In this document: positions 24,962-33,840 of the stretch, one piece after another
Layout of the letters: every line of letters starts with the position of its first letter
Position numbering within the stretch: position 1 is the first letter of the stretch
DNA from: Halopseudomonas sp002296055
Lineage (GTDB): Bacteria; Pseudomonadota; Gammaproteobacteria; Pseudomonadales; Pseudomonadaceae
DNA length: 64,000 nucleotides
NCBI RefSeq assembly: GCF_050876985.1
Contig: NZ_JBPAPP010000004.1
Direction: 5' to 3' (one strand)
Notes under the pieces: generated by a model
Database searches by the model: none
What the model was told of the DNA's origin: nothing
Seen by the model: the letters and a program-made list of their open reading frames with translations, nothing else
Translations under genes and position numbers: made by a program

Positions 24962-25969
24962 ATGCACTCGCCCGATTACGCTGCGCTGGCGCGCATCGCT
25001 CTGGGGCATATCACCCAGGTCTACCCCCATAGCGGCCCGCAAAAGCTAAAAAGCGCCAGCGACTGGCTCCCCCCGGAACAGGCTCACCCGCTGTTTTGCG
25101 GCAGCTACGACTGGCACTCCTGTGTGCACAGCCACTGGCTGCTGGTACAGGTACTCAACGCCGCGCCGCAGCTGGCCGAGGCGGAGGCCATCCGCCAGCG
25201 GCTGCAGCAGTTCCACAGCGCCGCCGTCGCGGCGGAGATAGCAACCTTTGAGCGGCAGGGCGCAGGCTTCGAGCGGCCCTACGGCTGGGCCTGGTTACTG
25301 AAGCTGCAGGCAGAGCTGCTGATCAGCAACGAGCCGGCCGCAAGCCACGCGGCGCACGTCCTGCAACCGCTGGCGATGCTGGTGCGTGAGCGGCTGATGG
25401 CCTACCTGCCGCGCCTGCCCTATCCAATTCGCAGCGGCCAACACAACAACACCGCCTTCGCCCTGCTGCTGGCCCTCGACTACGCCAGCAGCGCGCAGGA
25501 CCAGCCGCTGGCGGCGCTGTTGCACCAACGCAGTGTGGAATGGTTTGCCGATGACGTGGCCTGCCCGGCCTGGGGCGAACCCGGCGGTGAAGACTTTCTC
25601 TCCCCCAGCCTGCAGCAGGCGGTGCTGATGCAGCGGCTGATGGCGCCCGAAACCTTCGCCCCCTGGCTGGCGGCGTTTTTTCCGCAGCTGGCGCATGGGC
25701 AGCCCGCCACCCTGTTCCAGCCCGTCAGCGTGGTTGAGCGCAGCGACGGCAAGCTGGCGCACCTGGACGGCCTCAACCTCAGCCGCGCCTGGTGCTGGTT
25801 TCTGCTGGCCCAAGGCGCGCCGCACCTGCAGGCCACCGCCGAGGCGCACCTGCACGCAGCGCTGGATCACCTGCAGGACGACTACATGGGCAGCCACTGG
25901 CTGGCCACTTTCGCCCTGCTGGCGCAACAGGCTCAGCGCAGCTTGGTTTCGCGCAACCTGAGCATGTAA
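24962..25969 (+). CDS. DUF2891 family protein
   Basis: A 335-residue cytoplasmic, helix-rich protein. HPLFCGSYDWHSCVHSHWLL is the DUF2891 signature, with HxCxH-like residues that suggest a metal or active site in an alpha/alpha-barrel, like glycosidase- or epimerase-related folds. PVSVVERSDGKLAHLDGLNL follows near the end. Function unknown. The last 37 bases overlap the convergent FMN-protein gene at their 3' ends. Confidence 0.82.
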   Translation: MHSPDYAALARIALGHITQVYPHSGPQKLKSASDWLPPEQAHPLFCGSYDWHSCVHSHWLLVQVLNAAPQLAEAEAIRQRLQQFHSAAVAAEIATFERQGAGFERPYGWAWLLKLQAELLISNEPAASHAAHVLQPLAMLVRERLMAYLPRLPYPIRSGQHNNTAFALLLALDYASSAQDQPLAALLHQRSVEWFADDVACPAWGEPGGEDFLSPSLQQAVLMQRLMAPETFAPWLAAFFPQLAHGQPATLFQPVSVVERSDGKLAHLDGLNLSRAWCWFLLAQGAPHLQATAEAHLHAALDHLQDDYMGSHWLATFALLAQQAQRSLVSRNLSM

Positions 25970-27579
25970 TCCGGCGGCGCAAAGCTGTCGGCGCGGGCCT
26001 GCGCCCAATACTTCTTGAACAGGTGCAGCTCAGCGCGGCCATCGAGCAGCACACCCGGCTCCAGAAACTCGAACAGCTCGCTGTAGGGGCGCACCTCGTA
26101 GCGCGAGACACGGCGAATAATGTGCTCCGGCCCCAACTCGCTCGGATGCTTCAAGCCAGCCGCCTCCAGCATGTGCGCCAGCGCCAGCACGGTATTGCGG
26201 TGGAAGTGATAGACCCGTTCGCTCTTGTCGGCCACATCCAGCCGCGCGCTGCGGCTTGGGTCCTGGGTGGCGACCCCGCTCGGGCACTTGTCGCTGTGGC
26301 AGCTCAGACTCTGGATGCAGCCGAGCGCAAACATGTAGCCACGCGCCGCGTTGCACCAATCGGCACCAACCGCGAGGGTGCGGGCGATATTGAAGGCGGT
26401 GGTGATCTTGCCGGCGGCGCCCAGGTGAATCTTCTCGCGCAGGTTGGCCCCGACCAGGGTGTTGTGTACCAGCAGCAGGCCGTCGGTCATCGGCGTACCC
26501 AGGCGGTTGATAAACTCCAGCGGCGCTGCACCGGTACCGCCCTCACCGCCATCAACCACAATAAAGTCCGGGTGCTGGCCGGTTTCCAGCATCGCCTTGA
26601 CGATGCCAAACCATTCCCACGGGTGACCAATCGCCAGCTTGAAGCCCACCGGCTTGCCGCCGGACAGGGCGCGCAGCTGGCCGATAAACTCCATCAACTC
26701 CAGCGGCGTGGAAAACGCAGAATGGCTGGCCGGCGACACCACATCTTCGCCCACAGGCACGCCGCGGGCCTCGGCAATCTCCGGCGACACCTTGGCCCCC
26801 GGCAGGATACCGCCGTGGCCAGGCTTGGCGCCCTGCGACAGCTTGATCTCGATCATCTTGACCTGCGGCAGGCGCGCGTTGCGCTCGAACAGCGCCGCAT
26901 CAAAACCGCCCTCGGCGCTGCGGCAGCCAAAGTAGCCAGAGCCAATCTCCCAGACCAGATCGCCGCCGGGGCGCAGGTGATAACGGGAGATCGAGCCTTC
27001 ACCGGTATCGTGGTAGAAGCCGCCCTTTTGGGCACCGGTGTTGAGCGCCAAAATGGCGTTGGCCGACAGCGAGCCGAAGCTCATGGCGGAGATATTGAAC
27101 ACGCTGACATCGTAGGGTTGGGTGGTGTCGGGGTGGCTGCCCACCCGCACACGGAAATTGCTGTCAGCAATATGCACCGGCGCCAGCGAGTGGTTAAGCC
27201 ACTCGTAACCTTCTTCGTTCATGCGGTTGAGCGAACCAAAGGGCTTCTTGTCGAGTACATTCTTGGCGCGCTGATAAATCACACTGCGCTGCTCGCGCGA
27301 GAACGGCAGCTCGTCGGTGTCGGACTGAATGAAATACTGACGCAGCTCCGGGCCGATGGACTCCAGAAAATAGCGAAAATGCGCCAGCACCGGGTAGTTG
27401 CGGCTGATGGTATGGCGCCGCTGGCAAACATCCCAGAGCCCAAGCAGGGCCAGCGCCAGCAACGGCACCGCCAGCAGCCACCACAGGGGCGACAGCAGAG
27501 TCAGGGCCAGGGTAAACAGAGCACCCAGCACGCAGAGCAGCCAGGTGAGAAAACGCAGCGGTAATGCAGTGAGGCGCAT
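25933..27579 (-). CDS. FMN-binding glutamate synthase family protein, membrane-anchored
   Basis: A 548-residue protein homologous to the FMN/iron-sulfur part of glutamate synthase, but without the amidotransferase domain. Two N-terminal membrane helices (LPLRFLTWLLCVLGALFTLA and PLWWLLAVPLLALALLG) anchor it. The TIM-barrel FMN domain includes KPGHGGILPGAKVSPEIAEA and VVDGGEGGTGAAPLEF. A three-cysteine Fe-S site is seen in CIQSLSCHSDKCP. The family is widespread and its reaction is not well defined. Synthesis of glutamate from ammonia by this protein alone should not be assumed. Confidence 0.88.
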   Translation of the reverse strand: MRLTALPLRFLTWLLCVLGALFTLALTLLSPLWWLLAVPLLALALLGLWDVCQRRHTISRNYPVLAHFRYFLESIGPELRQYFIQSDTDELPFSREQRSVIYQRAKNVLDKKPFGSLNRMNEEGYEWLNHSLAPVHIADSNFRVRVGSHPDTTQPYDVSVFNISAMSFGSLSANAILALNTGAQKGGFYHDTGEGSISRYHLRPGGDLVWEIGSGYFGCRSAEGGFDAALFERNARLPQVKMIEIKLSQGAKPGHGGILPGAKVSPEIAEARGVPVGEDVVSPASHSAFSTPLELMEFIGQLRALSGGKPVGFKLAIGHPWEWFGIVKAMLETGQHPDFIVVDGGEGGTGAAPLEFINRLGTPMTDGLLLVHNTLVGANLREKIHLGAAGKITTAFNIARTLAVGADWCNAARGYMFALGCIQSLSCHSDKCPSGVATQDPSRSARLDVADKSERVYHFHRNTVLALAHMLEAAGLKHPSELGPEHIIRRVSRYEVRPYSELFEFLEPGVLLDGRAELHLFKKYWAQARADSFAPPDYMLRLRETKLR

Positions 27580-27655
27580 GCGGCCGTCCTTATTGTCGGT
27601 ACATCAGGCCTGACGATTGATAGCATATCCCCGACACAGCTGCACGGTCGGTGCG

Positions 27656-28783
27656 TTAGCGCATCGACAGACAAGGTGCATTAAACAGTTCACCACGCCA
27701 GGCGCCGCGCAGGGTGCCAGCCATCACCAGCAACCAGAGCAGTGCCAGGGCCACCACCAGCGCCTGGCCAAACAGACTGAAGAACGCCAGCTGCAGCACC
27801 TCGGCCAGCTTCAACGTGGCCAGCGCATAGACCCCCAGCGGAAAGGTAAAAGCCCACCAGCCCAGATTGAACGGAATGCCATCGCGCAGATAGCGCCCCA
27901 GAATCAATAGCGCCAACAACAACCACCAGAGCCCCAGCCCCCAGAGCAGCAGGCCACCAATCACACCGAGCCCCTGCGCCACGGAGCCCACCCCGGCAAG
28001 CCCCTGGACGGCAAACACCGTGCTGGCGTCATTGCCCAGCAGCAACAGCCCCAATGCGCCGGTGCCGAGCGGCCCCAGTGCCAACAGGCTGGACGCCGCC
28101 ATATTGGGTGTCGGCAACTTGTGCACCGCCATGCGCAGCAACAGAATCACCAGAATGCTCAGAGCCACCGGCACCGAGCAGGCCCAAAGCACATAGCTGG
28201 TAATCAACACCAGGTAGGCGTCGGCTGGCGGCAACAGAGGAATCATCAGCCCACCGCTGGCCGCGGCCACCTCGGCGGCGACCACCGGCAGCAGCCAGAC
28301 CGCGGTCATCTGATCGATGCTGTGCTCCTGACGGGTGAACATCAGATACGGAATCCCCACCCCACAAGCCAATGCCAGCGCCACGTCCAACCACCAGATC
28401 GGCAGCATCAGTGCCAACACGCCCTCTCCCCACAGCGCCACACCGTAGCTCGGCAGCCCATTCAGCAGCGTTGCCAGCGCCATGGGGATGGTGCCGATGA
28501 ACATCGACACCGTCGCGTGACCGAAGATGCGCCGCGCCTGATCGAAATAGCACAGCCAGCGCAATGCGTAGAGCACGCAGAACAAGGCGAATAGCAACAG
28601 ATTGGCCACCCACAGCCCCTGCCCCAGTGCCGGAGCACCCAGCTGCGGCAAGGCCAGCGCCAGAATGCCGGTACCCATAACCACAGCAAACCAGTTGGGC
28701 GTGAATTGGCGGATGACTTCGCGCGGGCTGTCCAGTTGATGCAGCGGGCGCAACTGCGCGGGGTTCTGATATAGACGTGGCAT
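27656..28783 (-). CDS. TDT-family (TehA/Mae1/SLAC1-like) transporter
   Basis: A 375-residue membrane protein with about ten hydrophobic helices, the layout of the tellurite-resistance/dicarboxylate transporter family. The opening REVIRQFTPNWFAVVMGTGI is the family signature before helix 1. Substrates in the family include C4-dicarboxylates, sulfite and anions, so the cargo is undetermined. GGAGAG precedes the ATG at 28783. The frame runs on to 28930, but those codons do not look like this family. It is divergent from the AraC-type gene. Confidence 0.85.
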   Translation of the reverse strand: MPRLYQNPAQLRPLHQLDSPREVIRQFTPNWFAVVMGTGILALALPQLGAPALGQGLWVANLLLFALFCVLYALRWLCYFDQARRIFGHATVSMFIGTIPMALATLLNGLPSYGVALWGEGVLALMLPIWWLDVALALACGVGIPYLMFTRQEHSIDQMTAVWLLPVVAAEVAAASGGLMIPLLPPADAYLVLITSYVLWACSVPVALSILVILLLRMAVHKLPTPNMAASSLLALGPLGTGALGLLLLGNDASTVFAVQGLAGVGSVAQGLGVIGGLLLWGLGLWWLLLALLILGRYLRDGIPFNLGWWAFTFPLGVYALATLKLAEVLQLAFFSLFGQALVVALALLWLLVMAGTLRGAWRGELFNAPCLSMR

Positions 28784-28944
28784 GGTGGCTCTCCGGTCGA
28801 AATGCAAAACCATTCTAAGCACCTTTAAAATCGATATAAGCGCGTATTTCCTGTTTGCGTTATCGGCTTTACCGAATGAAGGAAGCACACCGGCTGGCAC
28901 TCTTTGTGCTTGACTAGAGTAAGCAGTCACACGAGAAAAACAGC

Positions 28945-30006
28945 ATGACGCCTTCCGATCTTGCCTGTCAGGCGCCAGACCACCGACTGATCAGCCTGCA
29001 AAGCACCTGCCTGATCGCAGCCTGGCTGCACGAGCAGCAGCAACCTGTCGACCCGGTACTGGCTGGCTCCGGCCTCAGCCCGAGCGACCTGCAAACACCC
29101 GCGCGCCTGATTACGCCGGAGCAGGAGCAACAGGTCTTCGCCAACACGGTGGCCTTGGCCGGGGACCCGCTGGTCGGCCTGAAACTGGGCCAGCGCATGC
29201 GCGTCTCGGCCTATGGGCAGCTGGGGTACGCCATGCTCTCGGCCCCCACCCTGCTTGATGCGCTGCAGGTGATGCTGGCCTTTCCGGTGCTATTGGGCAG
29301 CTACTTTCGCCTGCAGCTTGAGTCCTTGCCAGATGGCCTATTGGCCCTGCGCGCGGACCACTACCACGAGGCGCCAGCCCTCCAGTTGTTCAACGTCGAG
29401 CTATGTCTGTCATCAATCAAGGCAATGCTTGACGACGCCCTTGGCCGCCCGCTGCCGCTGCAGGCGGTGCACCTGAGTGGCGAGCTGCCGGCGCACGCAG
29501 AGCACTACCCTGACTTCTTTGGCACCTGCCCCGTGCAGGTCGGCCAGAGTGCCGAGCGCCTGGTGTTTGCCGCCGATGCGCTGCAGGCCAGCCTGCCGCT
29601 GGCCGAGCCGGTCACACACTTTGAGGCGGTGCGCCAATGCCGCAGCGTTCAAGACAGCTTTCGGCCGGAAGCTTCCCCGTTGATCAGCCAGCTGAGCGCC
29701 CAGCTCGAACAGCAGCTGGACGCCCCGCCCTCTCTGGAGCAACTGGCCGCCCAGCTGCACTGCACCAGCCGCACGCTGCGGCGACACCTGCAGCGCGCTG
29801 GGTGCGGCTACCAACAGTTACTCGACCGTTTGCGCTTTCAGCGCGCGAAGTTGCTGCTCAACCGGGAGCAGGTGCCGATCTACGCCATCGCCGAGCAGTT
29901 GGGCTTCAGCGAGACCGCCAGTTTCCGTCACGCATTTCAGCGCTGGTCAGGCACGACGCCACGTGCCTGGCGCCAGCAACTGCCGAGCGCCACCCCAGCA
30001 CACTGA
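28945..30006 (+). CDS. AraC-family regulator (OruR-like)
   Basis: A 353-residue regulator. The N-terminal ~200 residues fit the arabinose-binding-like domain of the OruR/ArgR-type AraC proteins (LIAAWLHEQQQPVDPVLAGS, LGYAMLSAPTLLDALQVMLA). The C-terminal two helix-turn-helix motifs are EQLAAQLHCTSRTLRRHLQR and IYAIAEQLGFSETASFRHAF, ending RWSGTTPRAWRQ. The adjacent downstream genes process and bind polyamines, so it probably senses a polyamine or amino acid. That link is inference from position. Confidence 0.87.
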   Translation: MTPSDLACQAPDHRLISLQSTCLIAAWLHEQQQPVDPVLAGSGLSPSDLQTPARLITPEQEQQVFANTVALAGDPLVGLKLGQRMRVSAYGQLGYAMLSAPTLLDALQVMLAFPVLLGSYFRLQLESLPDGLLALRADHYHEAPALQLFNVELCLSSIKAMLDDALGRPLPLQAVHLSGELPAHAEHYPDFFGTCPVQVGQSAERLVFAADALQASLPLAEPVTHFEAVRQCRSVQDSFRPEASPLISQLSAQLEQQLDAPPSLEQLAAQLHCTSRTLRRHLQRAGCGYQQLLDRLRFQRAKLLLNREQVPIYAIAEQLGFSETASFRHAFQRWSGTTPRAWRQQLPSATPAH

Positions 30007-30016
30007 ATCCCGTCAC

Positions 30017-30048
30017 CGGACATCAGCCCGCCCGGCGGGTGTCCGTTT
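30017..30048 (+). terminator. Likely terminator after the AraC-type gene
   Basis: CGGACA (30017-30022) pairs with TGTCCG (30040-30045), with an inner CCCGC/GCGGG stem around a three-base loop and a four-base bulge. TTT follows. It lies 11 bases after the stop codon and 92 bases before the deacetylase gene, so the two may be separate transcripts. Confidence 0.5.
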
Positions 30049-30139
30049 CGATCCCCTTTCTGTCCCTCTGCAACATTTCCTGCGGCCGCGCTGCGCGCCA
30101 TGATCGATGGCAACCGAGTCACCAGCCACAGGATTTTCC

Positions 30140-31192
30140 ATGCAGACGTTCTACAGCGACGACCATCGCCTGCACCACGCCAACGCCGAACTGAACAACG
30201 GCCAGCTCATGCCCTGCTTCGAAAAACCCTCACGCGCCGATATGGTGCTGGAGCAGGTAAAACGAACCGGATTGGGGCCGATCAGCGAGCCGCAGGACTT
30301 TGGCCTGGCACCGATCAAGCGCGTCCACGACCCGAAATTTGTCGACTTCATCCAGCAAGCCTGGGAGCGCTGGAGCGCACTGGGCCGTGAACACGACATG
30401 CTGCCCCTGGCCTGGCCGCCGCGCCGCATGCCTGCCCGCTGCCCCGAGGACATCGACGGCCAGCTTGGCTACTACAGCTTTGATGCCGGCGCGCCGCTAA
30501 CCGCCGGCAGCTGGCAGGCGATCTACAGCAGCGCGCAGATCGCACTCAGCGCTCAGGCGCACCTGTGTGCCGGTGCCAAGAGCGCCTTTGCCCTATGCCG
30601 CCCGCCCGGGCACCACGCCGGCATCGACTACATGGGCGGCTACTGCTACCTGAACAACGCCGCCATCGCCGCGCAGGCCATGCTCGACCAAGGCGCCACC
30701 AAGGTGGCCATCCTCGATGTGGACTTCCACCACGGCAACGGCACCCAGGACATCTTCTACCAGCGCCCGGATGTGCTGTTCACCTCGATTCACGGCGACC
30801 CGCTCAACGAGTACCCGTGCTTTGCCGGCTACGCCGACGAGCGCGGCGAAGGCACCGGCCTTGGCTACAACCACAACTACCCGCTACCCGCCGGCAGCGA
30901 CTGGAGTATCTGGTCGCAGGCGCTGCGCGATGCGCTGCGGCAGATCGCCGGGTTCGGCGCGGATTATCTGATCGTCTCGCTCGGCGTAGACACCTACCTG
31001 GCCGACCCGATTTCCAGCTTCAAGCTCGACAGCCCCGACTACCTGAAGATGGGCGAACTGATCGCCGGGCTCGGGCTGCCCACGCTGTTTGTCATGGAGG
31101 GCGGCTACGCCGTGGAAGAAATCGGCATCAACGCCGTCAACGTCCTCACCGCTTTTGACGCTACTGTCACCACTCAGGGAGAAGCCCAATGA
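30140..31192 (+). CDS. Acetylpolyamine amidohydrolase (histone deacetylase family)
   Basis: Class II HDAC-fold deacetylase of 350 residues, like AphA/AphB of P. aeruginosa that remove acetyl groups from acetylputrescine and acetylcadaverine. The active site is visible: the His pair in RPPGHHAGIDYMGGYC, the zinc ligands Asp and His in ILDVDFHHGNGTQD, and the third ligand Asp in SLGVDTYLADP. The ATG at 30140 has AGGA six bases upstream. An in-frame ATG at 30107 lacks one. Its stop overlaps the periplasmic binding protein start (ATGA). Substrate class is inferred from family and neighbour. Confidence 0.92.
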   Translation: MQTFYSDDHRLHHANAELNNGQLMPCFEKPSRADMVLEQVKRTGLGPISEPQDFGLAPIKRVHDPKFVDFIQQAWERWSALGREHDMLPLAWPPRRMPARCPEDIDGQLGYYSFDAGAPLTAGSWQAIYSSAQIALSAQAHLCAGAKSAFALCRPPGHHAGIDYMGGYCYLNNAAIAAQAMLDQGATKVAILDVDFHHGNGTQDIFYQRPDVLFTSIHGDPLNEYPCFAGYADERGEGTGLGYNHNYPLPAGSDWSIWSQALRDALRQIAGFGADYLIVSLGVDTYLADPISSFKLDSPDYLKMGELIAGLGLPTLFVMEGGYAVEEIGINAVNVLTAFDATVTTQGEAQ

Positions 31193-32280
31193 AACTGGCA
31201 AGCAAATTGGGGCTGATCGCCCCGCTGGCCGCACTGTCGTTCAGTGCTCTGGCCGCCGACCAGGTGAAGATCTACAACTGGTTCGACTACACCCCGCAGG
31301 CCACGCTGGACGGCTTTCAGGCCGAAACCGGCATCGCGCCAACACTGGACACCTTCGACTCCAACGAGGTACTGGAAGCCAAGCTGCTGTCCGGCCAGTC
31401 CGGCTATGACGTAGTCGTGCCCAGCGACAGCTTCCTCGCCAAACAGCGTCAGGCCGGCGCCTTTCAGCCACTGGACAAGAGCCTGCTACCGAATCTTGGG
31501 AACCTGAACCAGGACCTGATGAAGGTGCTTGAGGGCAGCGACCCCGGCAACCAGTACGCGGTGCCCTACATGTGGGGCACCAACGGTATTGGCTACAACC
31601 CGGAGAAAGTCCGCGCCGTCTTGGGTGACGATGCCCCGGTCGACTCCTGGTCTCTGGTATTCGACCCCGCAAACATGGAGAAGCTGGCCGAATGCGGCGT
31701 CGCCTTCCTCGACTCGCCGTCGGAGATTCTGCCCGGCGCCCTGCACTACCTGGGCCTGGACCCGAACAGCACCAAGAGCGAAGACTACGACGCAGCCGTC
31801 GCCATGATGAGCAAAATCCAGCCCTACGTGCGCTACTTCAACTCCTCGCGCTTTCTCAACGATCTGGCCAACGGCGAGATCTGCGTAGCGGTCGCCTGGT
31901 CTGGCAGCATCCTGCAGGCCAACGCCCGCGCGCAGGAAGCCGACAACGGCGTGCACGTCGAGTACCGCATTCCGAAAGAAGGCGCACAGGTCTGGTTCGA
32001 CCTGATGGCGATCCCCAAAGACGCCCCGAACCCGGCAGCCGCCCACGCCTTCATCAACTATCTGCTCAAGCCTGAGGTGGTAGCTGAGATCAGCAACCTG
32101 GTGGGCTACGCCAACCCCAACGCGGCAGCCACCGAACTGGTCAACGAGAGCCTGCGCAACAACCCCGGCGCCTACCCGCCGGCTGAGGTCCAGGCCCGCC
32201 TGTTTACCCTTAAGCCACTGCCATTGTCGGCAGAGCGCGTGCGCACCCGCGCCTGGAACAAGATCAAGACCGGTCAGTAA
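31189..32280 (+). CDS. Polyamine ABC transporter periplasmic binding protein (PotF/SpuD-like)
   Basis: A 363-residue solute-binding protein with a Sec signal peptide (MKLASKLGLIAPLAALSFSA, cut after LAA near residue 23). The mature start DQVKIYNWFDYTPQATLDGF is the PotD/PotF signature, and GYDVVVPSDSFLAKQ and VPYMWGTNGIGYNP hold residues of the polyamine pocket. No permease or ATPase genes are adjacent, so it is either an orphan that shares a distant transporter or a sensor. It overlaps the deacetylase by four bases. Confidence 0.93.
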   Translation: MKLASKLGLIAPLAALSFSALAADQVKIYNWFDYTPQATLDGFQAETGIAPTLDTFDSNEVLEAKLLSGQSGYDVVVPSDSFLAKQRQAGAFQPLDKSLLPNLGNLNQDLMKVLEGSDPGNQYAVPYMWGTNGIGYNPEKVRAVLGDDAPVDSWSLVFDPANMEKLAECGVAFLDSPSEILPGALHYLGLDPNSTKSEDYDAAVAMMSKIQPYVRYFNSSRFLNDLANGEICVAVAWSGSILQANARAQEADNGVHVEYRIPKEGAQVWFDLMAIPKDAPNPAAAHAFINYLLKPEVVAEISNLVGYANPNAAATELVNESLRNNPGAYPPAEVQARLFTLKPLPLSAERVRTRAWNKIKTGQ

Positions 32281-32301
32281 GTCTGCTTGATCGCTACCCA
32301 C

Positions 32302-32331
32302 AAAAAAGCCCGCAATCATGCGGGCTTTTTT
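32302..32331. terminator. Bidirectional rho-independent terminator
   Basis: A perfect 13-base stem (AAAAAAGCCCGCA / TGCGGGCTTTTTT) with loop ATCA. It has a T-run on both strands and sits between the polyamine-binding-protein gene (plus) and nnrU (minus), so it can serve both. Confidence 0.92.
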
Positions 32332-32343
32332 GTCACGACAGGA

Positions 32344-32925
32344 TCACACACCCATCGGTTTTACCCCGATCCAGGCGCCGTGCAGGTAGAAGGCGAATGC
32401 CGCCCACGCGACCAGACCGACCACAACAACCACCGCATCCATCACCGGCTTGCCCTTGCCGTAGCTGACACCGGCAGCGCGGTCACGCTTGCGTGACACC
32501 ACGAACAGCGCGGTAGCCCAGGCGAGAAAACCACCGAATAGCAACAGGTCCGCCAACGAACCGTTAGCAATCAGGTGCGCCAGCGCCCAGAACTTCACGC
32601 CCAGCAGCATCGGATGGCCAACACGCGCCTTGATGCAGGAACCGGGAATGTAAGTTGCGACAATAAGGATGAACGCAGGGATGGTCAGCAGCGCGGCCAA
32701 GTGGCGCGTCCAGACCGGCGAGATCCACAGCCAGGTCGGGCTCATTCGGGCCTGACCATAACCATAGATGATCAACACAAAGCCGACAATCGACACCAGC
32801 GCATAGATGCCCTTCCAGGCCAGCGGCCCTTTACTGGCAATAAACGAGGCGCGTTTGTCAGCGGCAAACAGGCGTGCGGAATGCATGCCCAGAAAAAGCA
32901 GCAGACCCAGTATCAGCAACAGCAT
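32344..32925 (-). CDS. nnrU: NnrU family membrane protein
   Basis: A 193-residue protein with five or six membrane helices, matching NnrU (LLLFLGMHSARLFAADKRAS, GYGQARMSPTWLWISPVWTR and VGHPMLLGVKFWALAHLIAN are family blocks with the conserved HP and AH motifs). The family is linked to nitric-oxide/nitrite metabolism in some bacteria and resembles isoprenylcysteine methyltransferase-like membrane proteins. No denitrification genes are nearby. GGAG lies seven bases before the ATG at 32925. A GTG one codon upstream is also possible. Confidence 0.87.
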   Translation of the reverse strand: MLLLILGLLLFLGMHSARLFAADKRASFIASKGPLAWKGIYALVSIVGFVLIIYGYGQARMSPTWLWISPVWTRHLAALLTIPAFILIVATYIPGSCIKARVGHPMLLGVKFWALAHLIANGSLADLLLFGGFLAWATALFVVSRKRDRAAGVSYGKGKPVMDAVVVVVGLVAWAAFAFYLHGAWIGVKPMGV

Positions 32926-33028
32926 CACGGAACTCCATTCATTATTGTCAGGGATCTATCAACGTCCCTTTATCTTTCTTGCGGCGGCAGCCCGGGGGTT
33001 CGGGCTACGGCGCCAGGGTCTGGGCTGT

Positions 33029-33086
33029 TTCGTTTACCCGCCTGCCAGCGGTGGGCTCTAGAGGCTGCGGCAGGCGGGCGAACGAA
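33029..33086. terminator. Long imperfect hairpin after the MliC-META lipoprotein gene
   Basis: An inverted repeat with arms 33029-33046 and 33069-33086. Ten bases pair exactly (CCCGCCTGCC / GGCAGGCGGG), then a two-base mismatch, then six more (TTCGTT / AACGAA). The loop is 22 bases. It sits 18 bases past the stop of the lipoprotein gene. No T-run, so a repeat element or stabilising 3' structure is equally possible. Confidence 0.5.
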
Positions 33087-33104
33087 ATGGCAGAGACGCT
33101 ATGG

Positions 33105-33797
33105 TTACTGCAAACGTGCGGTCAAGGCACCCCCGTCGCTGGTTTCCAGCACCAGGGCGCCGGTGTTGTCCAGGTGGAAGCGAGTGACATTCTCCAGCGC
33201 TTTCAGGAACTTGGTCTCCTGCCCGTTCAGCGCCGGAGCGCAGGCCTTGCGAGTACTGGTCAGTTGGCTGAAGCCAAGCTGCTGACCATTAAGCTCGTAA
33301 GCGCCGACATAGTTGTTGCAGCTGGCCAGGCCGGAAACACGGCCGTCGTTACCGAAGCGCAGCGTCATCCGCGAGCTGTCGATGATGCCTTGGCGGTTGA
33401 TGTCTTCAACCACCCACTCACCGGCCTGCAACACCAACGCGCTGGCCGGCTCGCATTCGGGAAAGGTTTCGCCCTTGATGGTAAGCATGCCCTTGGCTCC
33501 CTGGTTCCAGAAACTGGTAGTGCTGTCATCCGGTGCCACGTAGCGGGCGCCCGATGCACTGGCTACGCGCTTGAGAATGTACTGTCCCTGCATGGCCTCG
33601 ATCAGCGCCTCTTCATCGTGCAGGGTGACGCGCAACGGTGTACCGCCGCACTGCAGGATCATCACTCCGTTGCTGGGCAGCCCCTGCTCAGCCGGCGGTG
33701 GCGGAGGCGGGGACTGGTCAGTCTCGTACAGGCCAGCACACCCAGCCAGCAGGCCAGTCAGCAGCAGCGTCGCCACCAAACCTTGGCGTTGAATCAT
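33105..33797 (-). CDS. Lipoprotein with MliC-like and META domains
   Basis: A 230-residue lipoprotein. The lipobox GLLAGC puts the lipid on Cys20, followed by a Pro-rich linker. Residues about 45-115 look like MliC, a periplasmic inhibitor of C-type lysozyme: the SGxxY motif is SGARY (82-86), a lysine follows in FWNQGAKG, and Cys50/Cys115 could pair. Residues about 125-225 form a META (HslJ-like) domain with GRVSGLASCNNYVGAYELNG and STRKACAP. This combination in one protein suggests a role in envelope stress or defence against lysozyme. AAGGAG precedes the ATG. Confidence 0.82.
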   Translation of the reverse strand: MIQRQGLVATLLLTGLLAGCAGLYETDQSPPPPPPAEQGLPSNGVMILQCGGTPLRVTLHDEEALIEAMQGQYILKRVASASGARYVAPDDSTTSFWNQGAKGMLTIKGETFPECEPASALVLQAGEWVVEDINRQGIIDSSRMTLRFGNDGRVSGLASCNNYVGAYELNGQQLGFSQLTSTRKACAPALNGQETKFLKALENVTRFHLDNTGALVLETSDGGALTARLQ

Positions 33798-33840
33798 CGT
33801 TTAGCTCCTTGACGAAGGTGAGTACCGTCCAAGCATAGCC

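Noticed and set aside
25792..27564. A 590-codon plus-strand frame antisense to the FMN glutamate-synthase-like gene
   Set aside because: The minus-strand protein has FMN and Fe-S motifs. The plus frame is Gln/Ala/Arg-rich, as antisense frames in GC-rich genes usually are.
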